Below, one piece after another: positions 36,221-47,297 of a DNA stretch of 64,000 bases; within the stretch, counting starts at the first letter, position 1; each line of letters opens with the position of its first letter. The DNA is from Hexactinellida sp. DTS-2022 (taxonomy: Eukaryota; Porifera; Hexactinellida), in NCBI GenBank assembly GCA_028753945.1, contig JAPNXP010000008.1:1116001-1180000 (forward strand), in the 5' to 3' direction. The notes below the pieces were generated by a model that saw nothing but the letters and a program-made list of their open reading frames with translations, searched no databases and was not told where the DNA came from. The translations under genes and the position numbers were made by a program.

Positions 36221-36992
36221 TATATTAAAAGCGGAATTGTTGTGGATGTGTGTGTGTGTTTGTCCAGAATTGATTGGAGAGACTACGAGTCCCAGAAAGC
36301 TGAAAATTTGTATACAGGAGTAATTTAGTACTGCGACAACGATCTATTGGTTTTTGAAACAAAATAATGGGATTATGACGTCACAGTTTCGAAAAACAGA
36401 TATTTTGTACTAGCTTCCAAATTTTGCTCAGATCTGTAGAAAATTCAAAGCATTAGACGTACACTAAATTTCTACACCTGATAGCAGTTGACGAATTGCC
36501 ATTTTTCTTCTGATTGTGACACAGTTAATTAATTAGTCCCTACACTAATCAACCATAAATAGCGTATCGTACCAACACAGGTATAGCAAAGTGCAAGTGT
36601 AATAATCCAGTTTTAGCCAATTAAATTCGAGGGTTTGTTAGTATGGATTATCAGATTTCATCAATTAGTATATATAGATTGTGCATAATAGAAATCTTTT
36701 CTGAGGCTCCAATTTGATTGATTGAAAATAAATTAATCTAACCAATCAATCATTTGTCTATTCTATTGCCTGTTTTTCTTTTAGTATTATTTGATTCGAG
36801 CTTTCTTATCGTGCAACTGAAATTTATTGAGCTATTAAAGCTCATTATTAATATGATTGCTTTTGGGGAGGGAAAGGCCGCGAAGCGGCCGTTAATTGTA
36901 TCGCGTAGTGCCTAATACGAACGAACAAAAGTCGCTTCGCGACTTTTGTGAGAGAGTGATCCGTCGCGAAGCGACCGAGACCGAAGGGCTCG
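36221..36992 (+). mobile_element. Helitron-like unit A
   Basis: Begins TATATTAAAAGCGGAATTG, then TTTGTCCAGAATTGATTGG and AAGACTACGAGTCCCAGAAA. It ends with hairpin GTCGCTTCGCGACTTTTG..GTCGCGAAGCGAC and the terminus GAAGGGCTCG. The next unit starts at the following base. Non-autonomous, no Rep/helicase. Confidence 0.72.
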
Positions 36993-37555
36993 TATATTAA
37001 AAGAGGAATTGTTGTGTGTGTGTGTTTGTTTGTTTGTTTGTTTGTACAGAATCAATTGGAAAGACTACGAGTCGTAGAAAGCTGAAAATTTGTATACAGG
37101 GGTAATTTTGTACTGCGACAACGATCTATTGGTTTCTGAAGAGAAATATTCACATTTGAAGGTGACAAAATATGTTAGCCAATTAAATTCGAGGGTTTGT
37201 TAGTACGGATTAGCAGATTTCATTAATTAGTATAAATAGCCTGTGCATAATAGAAATATTTCCTGATGCTCCAATTTGATTGATTGAAAATTAATTCATT
37301 TTAACCAATCAATCATTTGTCTATTCTATTGCCTGTTTTTCTTTAGTATTATTTTGATTCGAGCTTTCTTATCGTGCAACTGAAATTTATTGAGCTATTA
37401 AAACTCAGTATTAATGTGATTGCTTTTGGGGAGGGAAAGCCCGCGAAGCGGCCGTTAATTGTATCGCGTAGTGCCTAACACGAAGAAACAAAAGTCGTGA
37501 AGCGACTTTTGTGAGAGAGTGATCCGTCGCGAAGCGACCGAGACCGAAGGGCTCG
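36993..37555 (+). mobile_element. Helitron-like unit B
   Basis: Same 5' and 3' segments as unit A in the same order and orientation, joined head-to-tail at both sides (CTCG then TATATTAAAAGAGG; CTCG then TATATTTAAAGCGC). Confidence 0.75.
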
Positions 37556-39013
37556 TATATTTAAAGCGCAATTGTTGTGTGTTTGTCCAGAATTAATTGG
37601 AAAGAGTAGGAGTCCCAGAAAGCTGAAAATTTTGTATACAGGGGTAATTTTGTACTGCGACAACGATCTATTGGTTTCCTAAACGAAATACCGGGATTAT
37701 GACGTCAAAAACGCACATATTTGGGAATAACTCTTTCAGTTTTTATCCGATTCGCCCACAATTTTAGATGGCAAGACAACATGAAATGAGACACACGTAT
37801 ACCGATTTATGGGATTGTGACGTCGCGTAGGAACAAATTTGGATTCAGCTCTTACAATTTTGATTCGATCGTCAAACAATTTTGTCACATTATAAAACAG
37901 AATGTGTTGCATGTCTCTAAAAATTTTTATAATTTTCGCACTTAATCTGCGCCAGGTCATAACAAAAATGTAACCGCCTATTGCTGCGTCATTGGTCACT
38001 CATTGCATATATTGAGTTTTGATGATTTAATCTACCTACATTATTTCCGAAAAGCATACTTGTTTAATCCAGTTTGGCTTCTATCAAGTTAATTTCTATT
38101 CGTGATTTAATTAGCTTACGTCAATCACATGCAGGGTATTATACAGAGGGGGAGATGCCCCGGGATCCCCCCCCCCCCCATGGAAATATGCTGCTAAGTT
38201 CTTATTTTCAGTTAAAATTAGGTGTTTTTATCATTTTATAAAGAGACAAATCGACGTATTCTTCTCTAGGCTAAAATATTTTATGTTAAAAGTTCTGTAT
38301 CTTCCCCACACATAATTATCATTCAAACATTACTAGTGATAATCATTAATGAAATTGTGCCAGAAGCTATAATTATCTTCCATTAGTTTCCATAGCTTCA
38401 AATACTATGTGATTATTTTACAGCAATAGCTCTCCATTGTTAGCAATAATACTTTGCACTAGAAATTGTATCTGGCTTCCAGGGTCTTCGCCCCTGGACT
38501 GTACTGGGGGGAAGCAACGCCCCCCTGATCCCCAGCTGGCGAAGCAATTATTTAGTGGATCCTGGTACTAGTAGACTTTCCCCCCCCCTGAAGAAAAATC
38601 CTGTATAAAACCCTGACATAAGTATGCATAATATTACTATCAAAGTAATTCAACTATTTACTATTTACTATACCTATATATTCTGCATAATTAATGACAT
38701 ATTGATGATCCAGTCAATTAATAATAATCAAACATTTCACTATGCAGTGAATCCTGGGTCAGGAAATAACATGAATTAATTAATTAATTAGTTGACATAC
38801 TTGGGTCCCAAATAGCAGCATACTGAATTGAGGACGTGTAATTTACAAGTCACAGGATTAATTTATAAATATGAGTGATATTTGAGGAGAGTAAGGCAGC
38901 GAAGCGGCCGTTAATTAATAGTGTTGCGTAGTATCCAAAACGAACAAACAAAAGTCACGAAGCGACTTTTGCGAGAATGATCCGTCGCAAAGCGGCCGAG
39001 ACCGAAGGGCTCG
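37556..39013 (+). mobile_element. Helitron-like unit C, with insertion
   Basis: Third head-to-tail unit, ending GACCGAAGGGCTCG at 39013. It is longer than A and B because of extra interior DNA including the G/C-run MITE at 38132-38615. No coding frame of interest. Confidence 0.7.
38132..38615. mobile_element. MITE with CAGGGTATTATACAG ends
   Basis: Left CAGGGTATTATACAGAGGGG, right CTGTATAAAACCCTG; the subterminal regions are C/G runs on both sides. No clear target duplication. Confidence 0.55.
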
Positions 39014-39730
39014 TATTGTTAAGAATCGATTGCAGATAAAATTAGTGAAATATACACAATATGATTGGTAGAATCTAGTTGGAAAACAAAAAGCTCTTGA
39101 TTGTAGGAAGTGATCTTTCAACACAACAATTACGATGTAATTCGATACGTGTTTGAAACTATATAAGGTAATAAATTGCCTTTAATTAAAGGAATCCTGG
39201 TCAGGTCTATTCCAGGGGAAAATTATTTTCCCGGTCCCGGTCAAAAATTTTGTTCCGGTGGATCACTATGGATGACCAGCACCAGTCATCGAATAAATGA
39301 GTATACTCTTTGTTAAAATCTTCATAGACAGAATGTTCTCGCCTAAAGTATTTTTGAACTCTTAAACAAAATGAATTCAAAATTCTTATGAATTCAAAAT
39401 TATTATTGTACAGTAGAACGAACCTCTTTAGTACTGTTGCATGTCAGAATTGCTACCGTGGCAGAATTGCTACCTCTATTAGTGGTACCATGGATATTCA
39501 TAAGCCATGGAAGAATTGTTACCCACTGTTTTATGACTTCTTTGATTGAATAATCAATCATGCATGCGGAACTTAGTTACGATAATACCGTTTAGTTTTA
39601 CTGAAACATTATACGTGTACTAGTATACAAGAATCTACCAGAATAGTGAGGTTAACTAGAATTTCAATATACAAATTACATTTAATCTTAGTGTAATATA
39701 ATTTATTAGTGTGATTCTTCTAGTAAAAAC
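39014..39730. other. Non-coding stretch
   Basis: No gene. At 39205-39260 the TTTCCCGGTCCCGGT phrase recurs (see 34470). Confidence 0.4.
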
Positions 39731-40358
39731 CATAGTTGCATTATACGTAACGTATAACGTATATATGGTACCATTATACGATAGGTGAACGTATAATGCC
39801 ATCATACGTTAGAGGATCATATGGGAAAAACGTATAATCATCATACGACGTATAACGTATAACGATTTTATACGATTTTCATCATACGTTCATCATACGT
39901 TACCATACGTTCATTATACGTTCATCATACGTTACCATACGTTCATTATACGTTACCATACGTTCATTATACGTTACCATACGTTCATCATACGTTACCA
40001 TACGTTCATCATACGTTCATGGAGTATCGGTGGAATTGCAGCGGGGCATTGCTTATGGAATGATTTATCATTTATGACTATGCCAGTTACGTTTGTTGGA
40101 TTTATGATAGTGTTATGTAGCGAAGAAACCTGTCGTCATTAGCATCACTTATTGGATGGGCTTCTTCGTACAATACGATAGGGGTGGGAAAGCAGTAGGT
40201 GGGCAGTGAATTCAGTATCATCGTATGATGGTATTATACGTTGGCCATTTGTTATACGATGATTATACGCTCGAACGTATATATGATGTTTTATACGTAT
40301 ATATGGTCCATTATACGCTCCCCGAACGTATAACGTATAATCGTATAATGCATCTATG
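39731..40358. mobile_element. CATAG-ended element full of CGTATAAT repeats
   Basis: Starts CATAGTTGCATTATACG and ends CGTATAATGCATCTATG. The octamer GTAAAAAC flanks both sides (39723-39730, 40359-40366). The interior is mainly ACCATACGTTCATCATACGT units and other CGTATA permutations in both orientations. The 8-bp duplication plus CATAG terminus fit P or hAT superfamilies. Confidence 0.78.
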
Positions 40359-40369
40359 GTAAAAACGGT

Positions 40370-40690
40370 ATAGTAGGGTCCTACTTTAGTTTTATACTAT
40401 TAGATGCACAGTTCTAAATTTACTTCTGTCGGACTTCCGGCCGGCCGTACGCGATGGCCTGACTAGACCATTGGGAATGGGAATAGAAATTTCAAATTTT
40501 GATAGAAGATAGAGAATTTCCTGGAGATGTGCACCTCTATGCCCGATTACTCAATTTCGTCTTCGTTCGTCAGTTAAATCGAAATTTGTGTTCTTATCCA
40601 GTGACTCTTTAGAATTCGAATTATCAATTAAAATATAGAGGTTCTCTAGGTTTTATTAATGATTATTTACATAAATCAGCCATCTTATCC
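40370..40690. repeat. Dispersed repeat shared with 56815-57160
   Basis: TCGGACTTCCGGCCGGCCGTA and about 300 bp after it recur as an inverted, diverged copy at 56815-57160. Element type unknown. Confidence 0.6.
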
Positions 40691-40852
40691 ATATTATAAT
40701 TACGCTATAGTTTACTGATACTATAGAACATTTATGAGATTCTTACTTCCACGAGATTCTTACTACTTTGAATATAAGGACCATATTACATAAGACTAGT
40801 CTATATTGCCATGACTTTATTTGATTGGTTGTACGTGAATATGTGTTTAGTG

Positions 40853-40905
40853 CATAGACTCCTTTAGATAAGGACCGGAACGTCGCAATCTCGGGGTTTT
40901 TAACT
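40853..40905 (+). mobile_element. P-type terminal repeat remnant
   Basis: CATAGACTCCTTTAGATAAG matches the first 20 bases of the P element at 25124 with one change, and CTCGGG follows at the same distance. No opposite end was found nearby. Confidence 0.65.
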
Positions 40906-40949
40906 TGAGTCTGAGAGGCTCAAATTTTAAAAATTGAAAAAGCAATAGA

Positions 40950-41130
40950 TTTCCGGTTTCCGAATGTGATTTTTGGCATATAGGGGTAACTTTTGGCACC
41001 CGTCAACAATTTGAGGTTTTCACTCAAAATTTCTCACACCTCGACAAGTTATGACGTCATTGTCACATTTCGAGAACCCTGAAAAGTCACTTAATCGCAC
41101 ATAATTCGCGCACTCTAAGAGAGTGCGCGA
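40950..41130 (+). mobile_element. Helitron interior fragment
   Basis: Matches 10600-10760 of the Helitron at 9849 (ACACCTCGACAAGTTATGAC). Neither terminus is present. Confidence 0.65.
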
Positions 41131-41240
41131 AATTTGACACATGCACAGTAGTCTCAACTCAGCGGTAGATCAATTGTTTTCACATTTCTATCACTCAGGT
41201 TGAGAGGTACAGCAGCTAGGAATGACATCAGATCAGTATA

Positions 41241-41427
41241 CAGGATTTGCATACAAGCTGGGTTATGTAAATTCTCAAGTGGGGCACTCTGGGATATTAT
41301 GTATGTTCTTAAGGGGGCATAAATTAAACTTCGTAGTGTAAGTGGTTTTTCTAGGGGGGGGGTGGGGCACTTGAAGGACCAGGGGGGGTGCGAATGCCCC
41401 CCCTACTACCCCTTGTATGAAATCCTG
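41241..41427. mobile_element. MITE with CAGGATTT..ATACAAG ends
   Basis: CAGGATTTGCATACAAGC at left and CTTGTATGAAATCCTG at right are inverted; G/C runs lie inside. No target duplication recognised. Confidence 0.55.
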
Positions 41428-41908
41428 GATATTAATTAATAATTGTTGTATAGCGCTGTCGTATGCCATAAAAAAGAGTAACTAATTTAGTACGTATGCC
41501 TCGCTATAGTTTGCTGGTTGTTGGGGAGTAATGAGATAATAACTAGAAAAAATTTCAATTTCTTTCATTTAGTTAAGACTCTCGTTGTGTCATCATAGTT
41601 TATATTAAACCTTATGTTTATTACAAACCCTCAGCTTCATGTAATGGCTAAATTGTCCTGAGCCTAGGTCCCGCTTATGGTGTCCAGAGATAAGTTAGGT
41701 GTTCTCAGGTAAGCTCTTGATATCCCTCAACCGTTAGGCTCGCGGTTGGGGAAAGGTATAGTTCCAAGTGATTCACAGCGAAACTATTAGTAGCTAGCTG
41801 CAGCCCTGAGGGACCAACCTACTATTTATTCATTAATCAATAAATTAACACTACTTCACAGCTCAATCAATTATATTTCCATCAGGGTTGGGGCCGATTA
41901 CTTTCAGA
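41428..41908. other. Non-coding stretch
   Basis: No gene seen. Confidence 0.35.
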
Positions 41909-42035
41909 TGATTATGATTACGATTACGATCTATATTTTTAAACGATTATGATTGTGATTACGATTACGATCTATAATTTTTAAGCGATTATGATTACGA
42001 TTACGATTACGATAAACTTGTATATGATTACGATT
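41909..42035. repeat. GATTAC microsatellite
   Basis: Degenerate hexamer array GATTACGATTACGAT and GATTATGATTACGATT. Confidence 0.85.
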
Positions 42036-42649
42036 ATGAAAAACAACCCAAAATGTATACTAAATGCGGTTTGGCTAAGTCTGATAAATTCGAATCTAAA
42101 AGTACTAACAATAAGGAAAAGAGTCATTTTCATTAAACTAACTGTTACTGTGTATATTATGATATATTGCCTATTCAAATTTAATCGAGTTCGCTGTATA
42201 TTTATGAAAATGGATAAACGAAATAATTGGCTTATTGAATTCCGTTGATCTATTATTTGATGCACCCAAAGAATGCGCAAAATGTAAACTATCTTAACTT
42301 TAAATAAATAGAAATTCACTTGATTCCTAGGTATATATCACTTACCTATGTGTAGCATCAATAATTTACAGCTCGTCATTCGCCACTGGTGATGTGCCGT
42401 TGCAGGTAGCGTTTCCATTATCTGGGCTCACCATGATTGGGATTTCTTTGTCTGAATAACATCGAGCAGAGGTCCCAACAAGGTTCGATGTACCTTGCCT
42501 TTGAGCGCTTTCGAATTGAAGAATTAGTCAGATCAATGTAAGAGGTAAAATACGATATTGACGGTACCATAGAAGCTGTCGCAGTCTCATATTTCAGTTG
42601 CTGGTGTCCATATGTCATCATATTTAAGAAATTGACCATTGATCTAGAG
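42036..42649. other. Non-coding stretch
   Basis: No convincing gene; the 98-codon minus-strand frame at 42418-42714 resembles nothing known and overlaps a transposon-like end. Confidence 0.35.
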
Positions 42650-42720
42650 CAGTGTTCCGCAACCTTTTTGAATCTCGAGGCCAATTTTCTAAAGCCCACA
42701 GCTGTGCCGGCCACAATAAA
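42650..42720 (+). mobile_element. hAT-like terminus, partner not found
   Basis: CAGTGTTCCGCAACCTTTTT is very close to common hAT terminal repeats (CAGTGTTTCCCAACC type). No inverted partner was seen downstream. Confidence 0.45.
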
Positions 42721-42781
42721 AATTGGAAAAAATTCCCTTAGTGTATCATTTATTTTTAGGGCTTATGAAATCTAGTGTCAG

Positions 42782-43312
42782 CTAGTTTATGTTAAGGGCG
42801 TTCAGGATGGTGGCTCGATTTAGGCTTAATATAGCGGGGATGTTGTCAACAGGGAAGGTATTGTCTTGAAAGATATTGTTGTAACTTACTTGCCATTTAG
42901 GGTAAGTGATGAATTGTAAGGGATTTTCAGAAAGTGATTGTGGATGTGGTGGGGTGGTGCTGTTGGTGAATGCATGGTGGTAATACGTATAGTTAGTTGG
43001 AATAATGTCAATTACAACAGGTAACAGAACTGCTAGCGGATAATTGCGTTCTTCTTTCGTCTAGTTTACAGTCGCTGGGATGGTTGGTACGATATTCAGT
43101 ATACCAGGTGGCGACTTCGATGGCTATGTTTTCTTTAGTATTGGAACTAAGCTCAGTTGATGGATGGTAGGAATAGAGTGTATCCAGGTTGGTTAATGAT
43201 GGCGAGATTCTTGTGTAGCGTAGATAAATAGGTTTTATTGGCAGGGGATGATATTCTTTGAGGCTTCAAGATGGATAGTGTGTGTTTGAGTGTTTCTTCT
43301 TCACATTCTCTT
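42782..43312 (-). pseudogene. Unrecognised coding relic, two frame shifts
   Basis: The minus strand from about 43312 to a TAG at 42782 stays open for about 175 codons if the frame moves by one base near 43180 and near 43060. Segments read TLSILKPQRISSPANKTYLS, then YHPSTELSSNTKENIAIEVA, then NYPLAVLLPVVIDIIPTNYT and KWQVSYNNIFQDNTFPVDNI before the stop. Composition is less AT-rich than the surroundings and amino-acid usage is balanced, so this was a real protein. I do not recognise it. A possible upstream exon ends near 43330 before GTAAGAG. It may be an old transposon or virus-like gene, or a host gene broken by assembly indels. Confidence 0.45.
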
Positions 43313-43413
43313 ACTTAATTGGGGTAAATCTCTTCAATTACACCTATCTCCATGTTTTCATATAGTTCTATACAAAATAAGTTTAGTATAAAAGCAGTTG
43401 CATTTCATAATGA

Positions 43414-44573
43414 CAAGCGCGCTTCGCTTCTAGGTCGCTTCGCGACAGAACACAACCACACACACCAACCGCTTCGCGCTTAGTATGTGAGGTTTATATA
43501 CTTTTCAAACATGCATTATCAAGCTTAAATAGGCCTGTTGCATGAGAAATTGACCCCCATGAGAAAATGACCCCCCTCTTCATATGAACCATGGATACCG
43601 TTTAGGGGGTCATTTTTTTATGCAAGCCCCGTGAGAAAATGACCCTCCATAAATTTCCGCATTGTCATTGCAATAATGTAAAGACTACTTGAACAAAACA
43701 ATGATGTAGTGACAATTATACAAAATGCCTTGGCAACTATGTTAATTTACTGAATACTTCTTCTGGCAATGTACTATTTATATTTGTTGGTACTTGGTAC
43801 TAGTTTTATGATAAATAAGAGTATTTTTTGAGTAAACTTTATTTAGCCTCATTCGAAATTAGCCATTTTAATGACAAATAAGAGTTAGAGCTTCAATATT
43901 AGTTCTAAGTACATATATGGTAGAAAACCTGGGTAGCAATATGGAATTATCAAGTTAACATAGTTGTCTAGTCTAGTCATTTTGTATAATTGTCACTACA
44001 TCATTGTTTTGTTCAAGTAGTCTTTACACGATTGCAATGACAATGCGGAAATTTATGGGGATCATTTTCTCACGGGACTTGCATAATGAAATGACCCCCG
44101 TGAGAAAATGACCCCCTAAACGGTATCCATGGTTCATATGAAGAGGGGGGGTCATTTTCTCATGGGGGTCAATTTCTCATGCAACAGGCCTATATAGGCC
44201 TAACAAAATGAAATTTAGTGATCAAGTCATCATGCGATAATGAGTTAGCAAATTGGAAATCTGGTGTGACCAACGTGTCCGCATCATTAATGTGCATATT
44301 ATATTAAATCTTCAAAATTTGTCTCTTAGAGCGCGAATTATGTGCGATTCTAGAATTTTCAGCGTTCTCGAAATGTGCAATGACGTCGTAACTTGTCGAG
44401 GTGTGAGAAATTTTGAGTGGAAACCTCAACTTGTTGGCGGGTGCCAAAAGTTACCCCTATATGCCAAAAATCACATTTGGAAACCGTCCAGTTTCTTCAA
44501 TCAACTCGGAACATACAAACAAATATATATATATATATACCCACTACCAAGCCTTGTGTTTTAATAGTATAGA
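43414..44573 (-). mobile_element. Non-autonomous Helitron, interrupted
   Basis: Read on the minus strand it begins TCTATACTATTAAAACAC after an A (44573) and ends near 43414 in GCGCGCTTG before a T, with the hairpin region GCGAAGCGGTTGGTGTGTG. It is the same family as 9849-11027; the last four bases are CTTG rather than CTAG. The palindromic element 43532-44190 splits it. Confidence 0.75.
43532..44190. mobile_element. Palindromic TA-inserted element, ~190-bp arms
   Basis: Starts GGCCTGTTGCATGAGAAATT, and the right end is its inverse. TA flanks both sides. Arms contain repeated TGAGAAAATGACCCCC phrases. Comparison with the uninterrupted Helitron at about 10900 supports a clean insertion. Confidence 0.75.
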
Positions 44574-44585
44574 TAGATATGATAG

Positions 44586-45208
44586 CATAGGCGTCATTAA
44601 TTTGGCGGCAGGGGGGCAGGCCCCCCTAGTTTTTAAAACGGAGGGGGGCGAGTATCCCAGGCCCCCCAAGTTTATAAAATCTCGATGTTTCATAGATTGA
44701 TTGCAGGGCCGTGCAAACCTGGGCAGAATTTTTCCAGACCAGGTTGACCTGGAAATTTATCCAGGTCAACCTGGTCATATGACCAGGTGCGCACTAACTA
44801 ACTGAGTTGCAAAACAATTAATAAGATAATATTTTAAAAGTTTAGACTAGTATAATTTTCTAGCGAAAACTCAAATAATGGAAAACATAATGTCAAGATT
44901 TTAAGAAGTTAATAATAGATAAAATTTTGACAATGGGTAGTCTTACTCTTACTAGTCTAGCTTACTCTAGTTAAGTTTGACCTGGGAAGGTATCAATAGG
45001 CTCGCACGGCCCTGGATTGCTTTTTTACAATGAATGCGACAATTCATTCAACAGATTCATTCGCAAGGTGTTACAAAATTTATTGTTAATTTATTGTTAA
45101 TCGTGTAATTAATATTAATAATGAGATAATATTAATAATGAGGTATAGAGATAAACTTTTTTGGCCCCCCCAGATTTTGAAAGGATACCAAAAATATCGA
45201 CGCCTATG
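44586..45208. mobile_element. hAT-type MITE with CATAGGCG ends, nested insertion
   Basis: Starts CATAGGCGTCATTAATTTGG, ends CGACGCCTATG. The perfect octamer TATGATAG flanks both sides (44578-44585, 45209-45216). G-run subterminal regions. The MITE at 44704-45014 is inside it. Confidence 0.88.
44704..45014. mobile_element. MITE with CAGGGCCGTGC ends
   Basis: CAGGGCCGTGCAAACCTGGG at left, CGCACGGCCCTG at right. Only GATTG is shared by the flanks. The subterminal palindromic phrase CCAGGTCAACCTGG is prominent. Confidence 0.7.
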
Positions 45209-45216
45209 TATGATAG

Positions 45217-46031
45217 ATACATAGATAGCTAACAAATACACAGGGTTGTAATTTAATTAACTTCTGGCAGATAAAACGTTATCGTCAGTTGATGTCAAGT
45301 TGGTGGGTTTTTTTCCTGTTTATTTAAATTGGACATAAATTACCCCAACATACAGTATAGCTGAATAAATGAATAATTAAATACCAAGAAATCATTTACA
45401 TATTGTTTGCGTTCATGATAAACTCTAGATAGGTGAATTGGTATCTTAGTTGTTGTTTTGCTGGTGGTATTCTTTCGTGCAATTATGTGGCTTTACGTTA
45501 CATTTTCTACCAAATAAGGCCCTTGCCTAGGTATTTCTTTGCATTCTTCGTTCCGGGGAGTCGTTTAGCTTTTTATTCCCTTCAAATTCCGATCTAGGGA
45601 TGTATAAGTAAGCTGTATTGTTTGTAGGGTGAATATTATTATTAGGTTTCTTGCAATACAAATATAATCACTTAGCTAAGTCGCAACTAAACTATTTTGT
45701 ACAAGGTTTCAATTCTGATTGTGTAATCAGTAGATTTGCACCGAATTTGCTACTATAAGGTGGAATCAACATTAAATGTTGCTTTGGGAACTGAAAGTAG
45801 CTCACTGGAAATATATTATTGCTATTAGCCAATTTCCACAATATTATATTGTGCAATAGGTAATATCAAAGAAAAATGTCTACCACCTAATGACGCAAAT
45901 GTAAGAATAGAAAATCAAGTAAACAATGATAACATAACTAATTTGTTACCTTTACTTGTGGGTCAAATAATTTCTTCTGAGTGTACTGTTCTTCTTTGAT
46001 ACTTCCAATCGCTAACTTCCTATCTGCGATT
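45217..46031. other. Mostly non-coding stretch
   Basis: No firm gene. On the minus strand around 45950-46030 and 46175-46250, on both sides of the MITE at 46032, weak coding-like phrases (NEWIRVIDENRTTDR; SDWKYQRRTVHSEEI) suggest one exon relic split by that MITE. Confidence 0.35.
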
Positions 46032-46171
46032 ACTTATATGGAGCTCAGTTACTGGTAACTGAACTGCCATATAAGGATATTTTTGAATTATAAAAGACCC
46101 ATAAGCTCAGAGATTAAATTTAGACAAAAATAAAAACCACTTCAGTTATCAGTAACTCAGCTCCATATAAG
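46032..46171. mobile_element. MITE with CTTATATGGAGCT ends
   Basis: CTTATATGGAGCTCAGTTAC at left, CTCAGCTCCATATAAG at right, 140 bp; cousin of 32538-32702. Confidence 0.75.
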
Positions 46172-46204
46172 TATTTTGTCCTGTCTGTAGTCCGATTCTC
46201 ATCT

Positions 46205-47297
46205 ATCACTCTGATCCATTCATTATGGTCTGTTGGTAGAGGCATTTATGCGCACTTTTATGAGTAAATATATTACTTAGTAGGGAACATAATATGGTCT
46301 GTTGTTATTATAGGGAGTACTTTTTCCCACAGCTTATATCTGAGGTATATTTCTTAGTCGGGAGGATAATATGCGTATTTGTTATTCTAGAGAGGTACTT
46401 TTGCGCACCGCTTATGACTAATGTATGTTTCTTAGACGGGGAGCATAATAAGCACATTTGACATTTGTTATTATAGTGAGGCACTATTGCTCACAGTTTA
46501 TGAGTCAATATATTACTTAGTTGGGAACATAATATGGACTGTTGTAAATATAGAGAGGTATGTTTGCGCACCATTCATGAGTAAATATATTACTTAGCCG
46601 GGAGCATAATATGGACCGTTGATATTCTAGATATGCACTTTTGCGCAGCGCTTTTGACTAATGTATATTTCTTATTCGCGAACATAATAGGCACAGTTGT
46701 TATTGTAGAGAGGTACTTTTTCGGCCCGCTTATTACTAATATATATTTCTTATTCGCGAACATAATAAGCACAGTTGTTATTGTAGAGAGGTACTTTGCG
46801 CTCCGTTTATGAGTATATATATTACTCAGTTGGGAACATAATATGGTCTGTTTTTATTATAGAGAGGTACCTTTGAGCATCGCGTGTGACTAATGTATAT
46901 TTCTTAGACGGGGAGCAAATAAGCACAGTAGTTATTATAGTGATGCATTTTTGAACACTTTTATGAGTAGATATAGTACTTATTTGGAACTTAATATGGA
47001 CTGTTGTTATTATAGAGATGCACTTTTGAGCACCGTTTATGAGTATATATATTTTACTTAGTTGGGAACATTATAAGGACTGTTGTTATTATAGATAGGT
47101 ACTTTTGCCCACCGCTTATAACGGCTGTATATTTCTTAGTCGGGAGCATAATAAGCCCAGTTGTTATTCTAGAGAGGTTCTTTTGCTGTCCGCTTATGAC
47201 TAATATATATTTCTTATTCGCGAACATAATAAGCACAGTTGTTATTGTAGAGAGGTACTTTTGAGCACCGCGTGCGACTAATGTATATTTCTTAAAT
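46205..47297. repeat. Minisatellite, ~80-bp period
   Basis: About 13-14 units, each with TTAGTTGGGAACATAATATG, a TGTTATTATAGAGAGGTAC phrase and GCACCGCTTATGACTAAT; unit length 75-84 bp. Several alternating subtypes are visible. It stops abruptly at 47297 against an integrase exon. Short frames inside are artefacts. Confidence 0.88.

Noticed and set aside
35004-36328. Several 60-107-codon frames on both strands
   Set aside because: They translate the ATTCGTGAC tandem unit in different frames; repetitive artefacts.
41991-42319. Frames over the GATTAC microsatellite
   Set aside because: Low-complexity, membrane-like only because of AT-rich codons.
46590-47236. Two 60-codon minus-strand frames
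   Set aside because: Both lie in and translate the 80-bp minisatellite.
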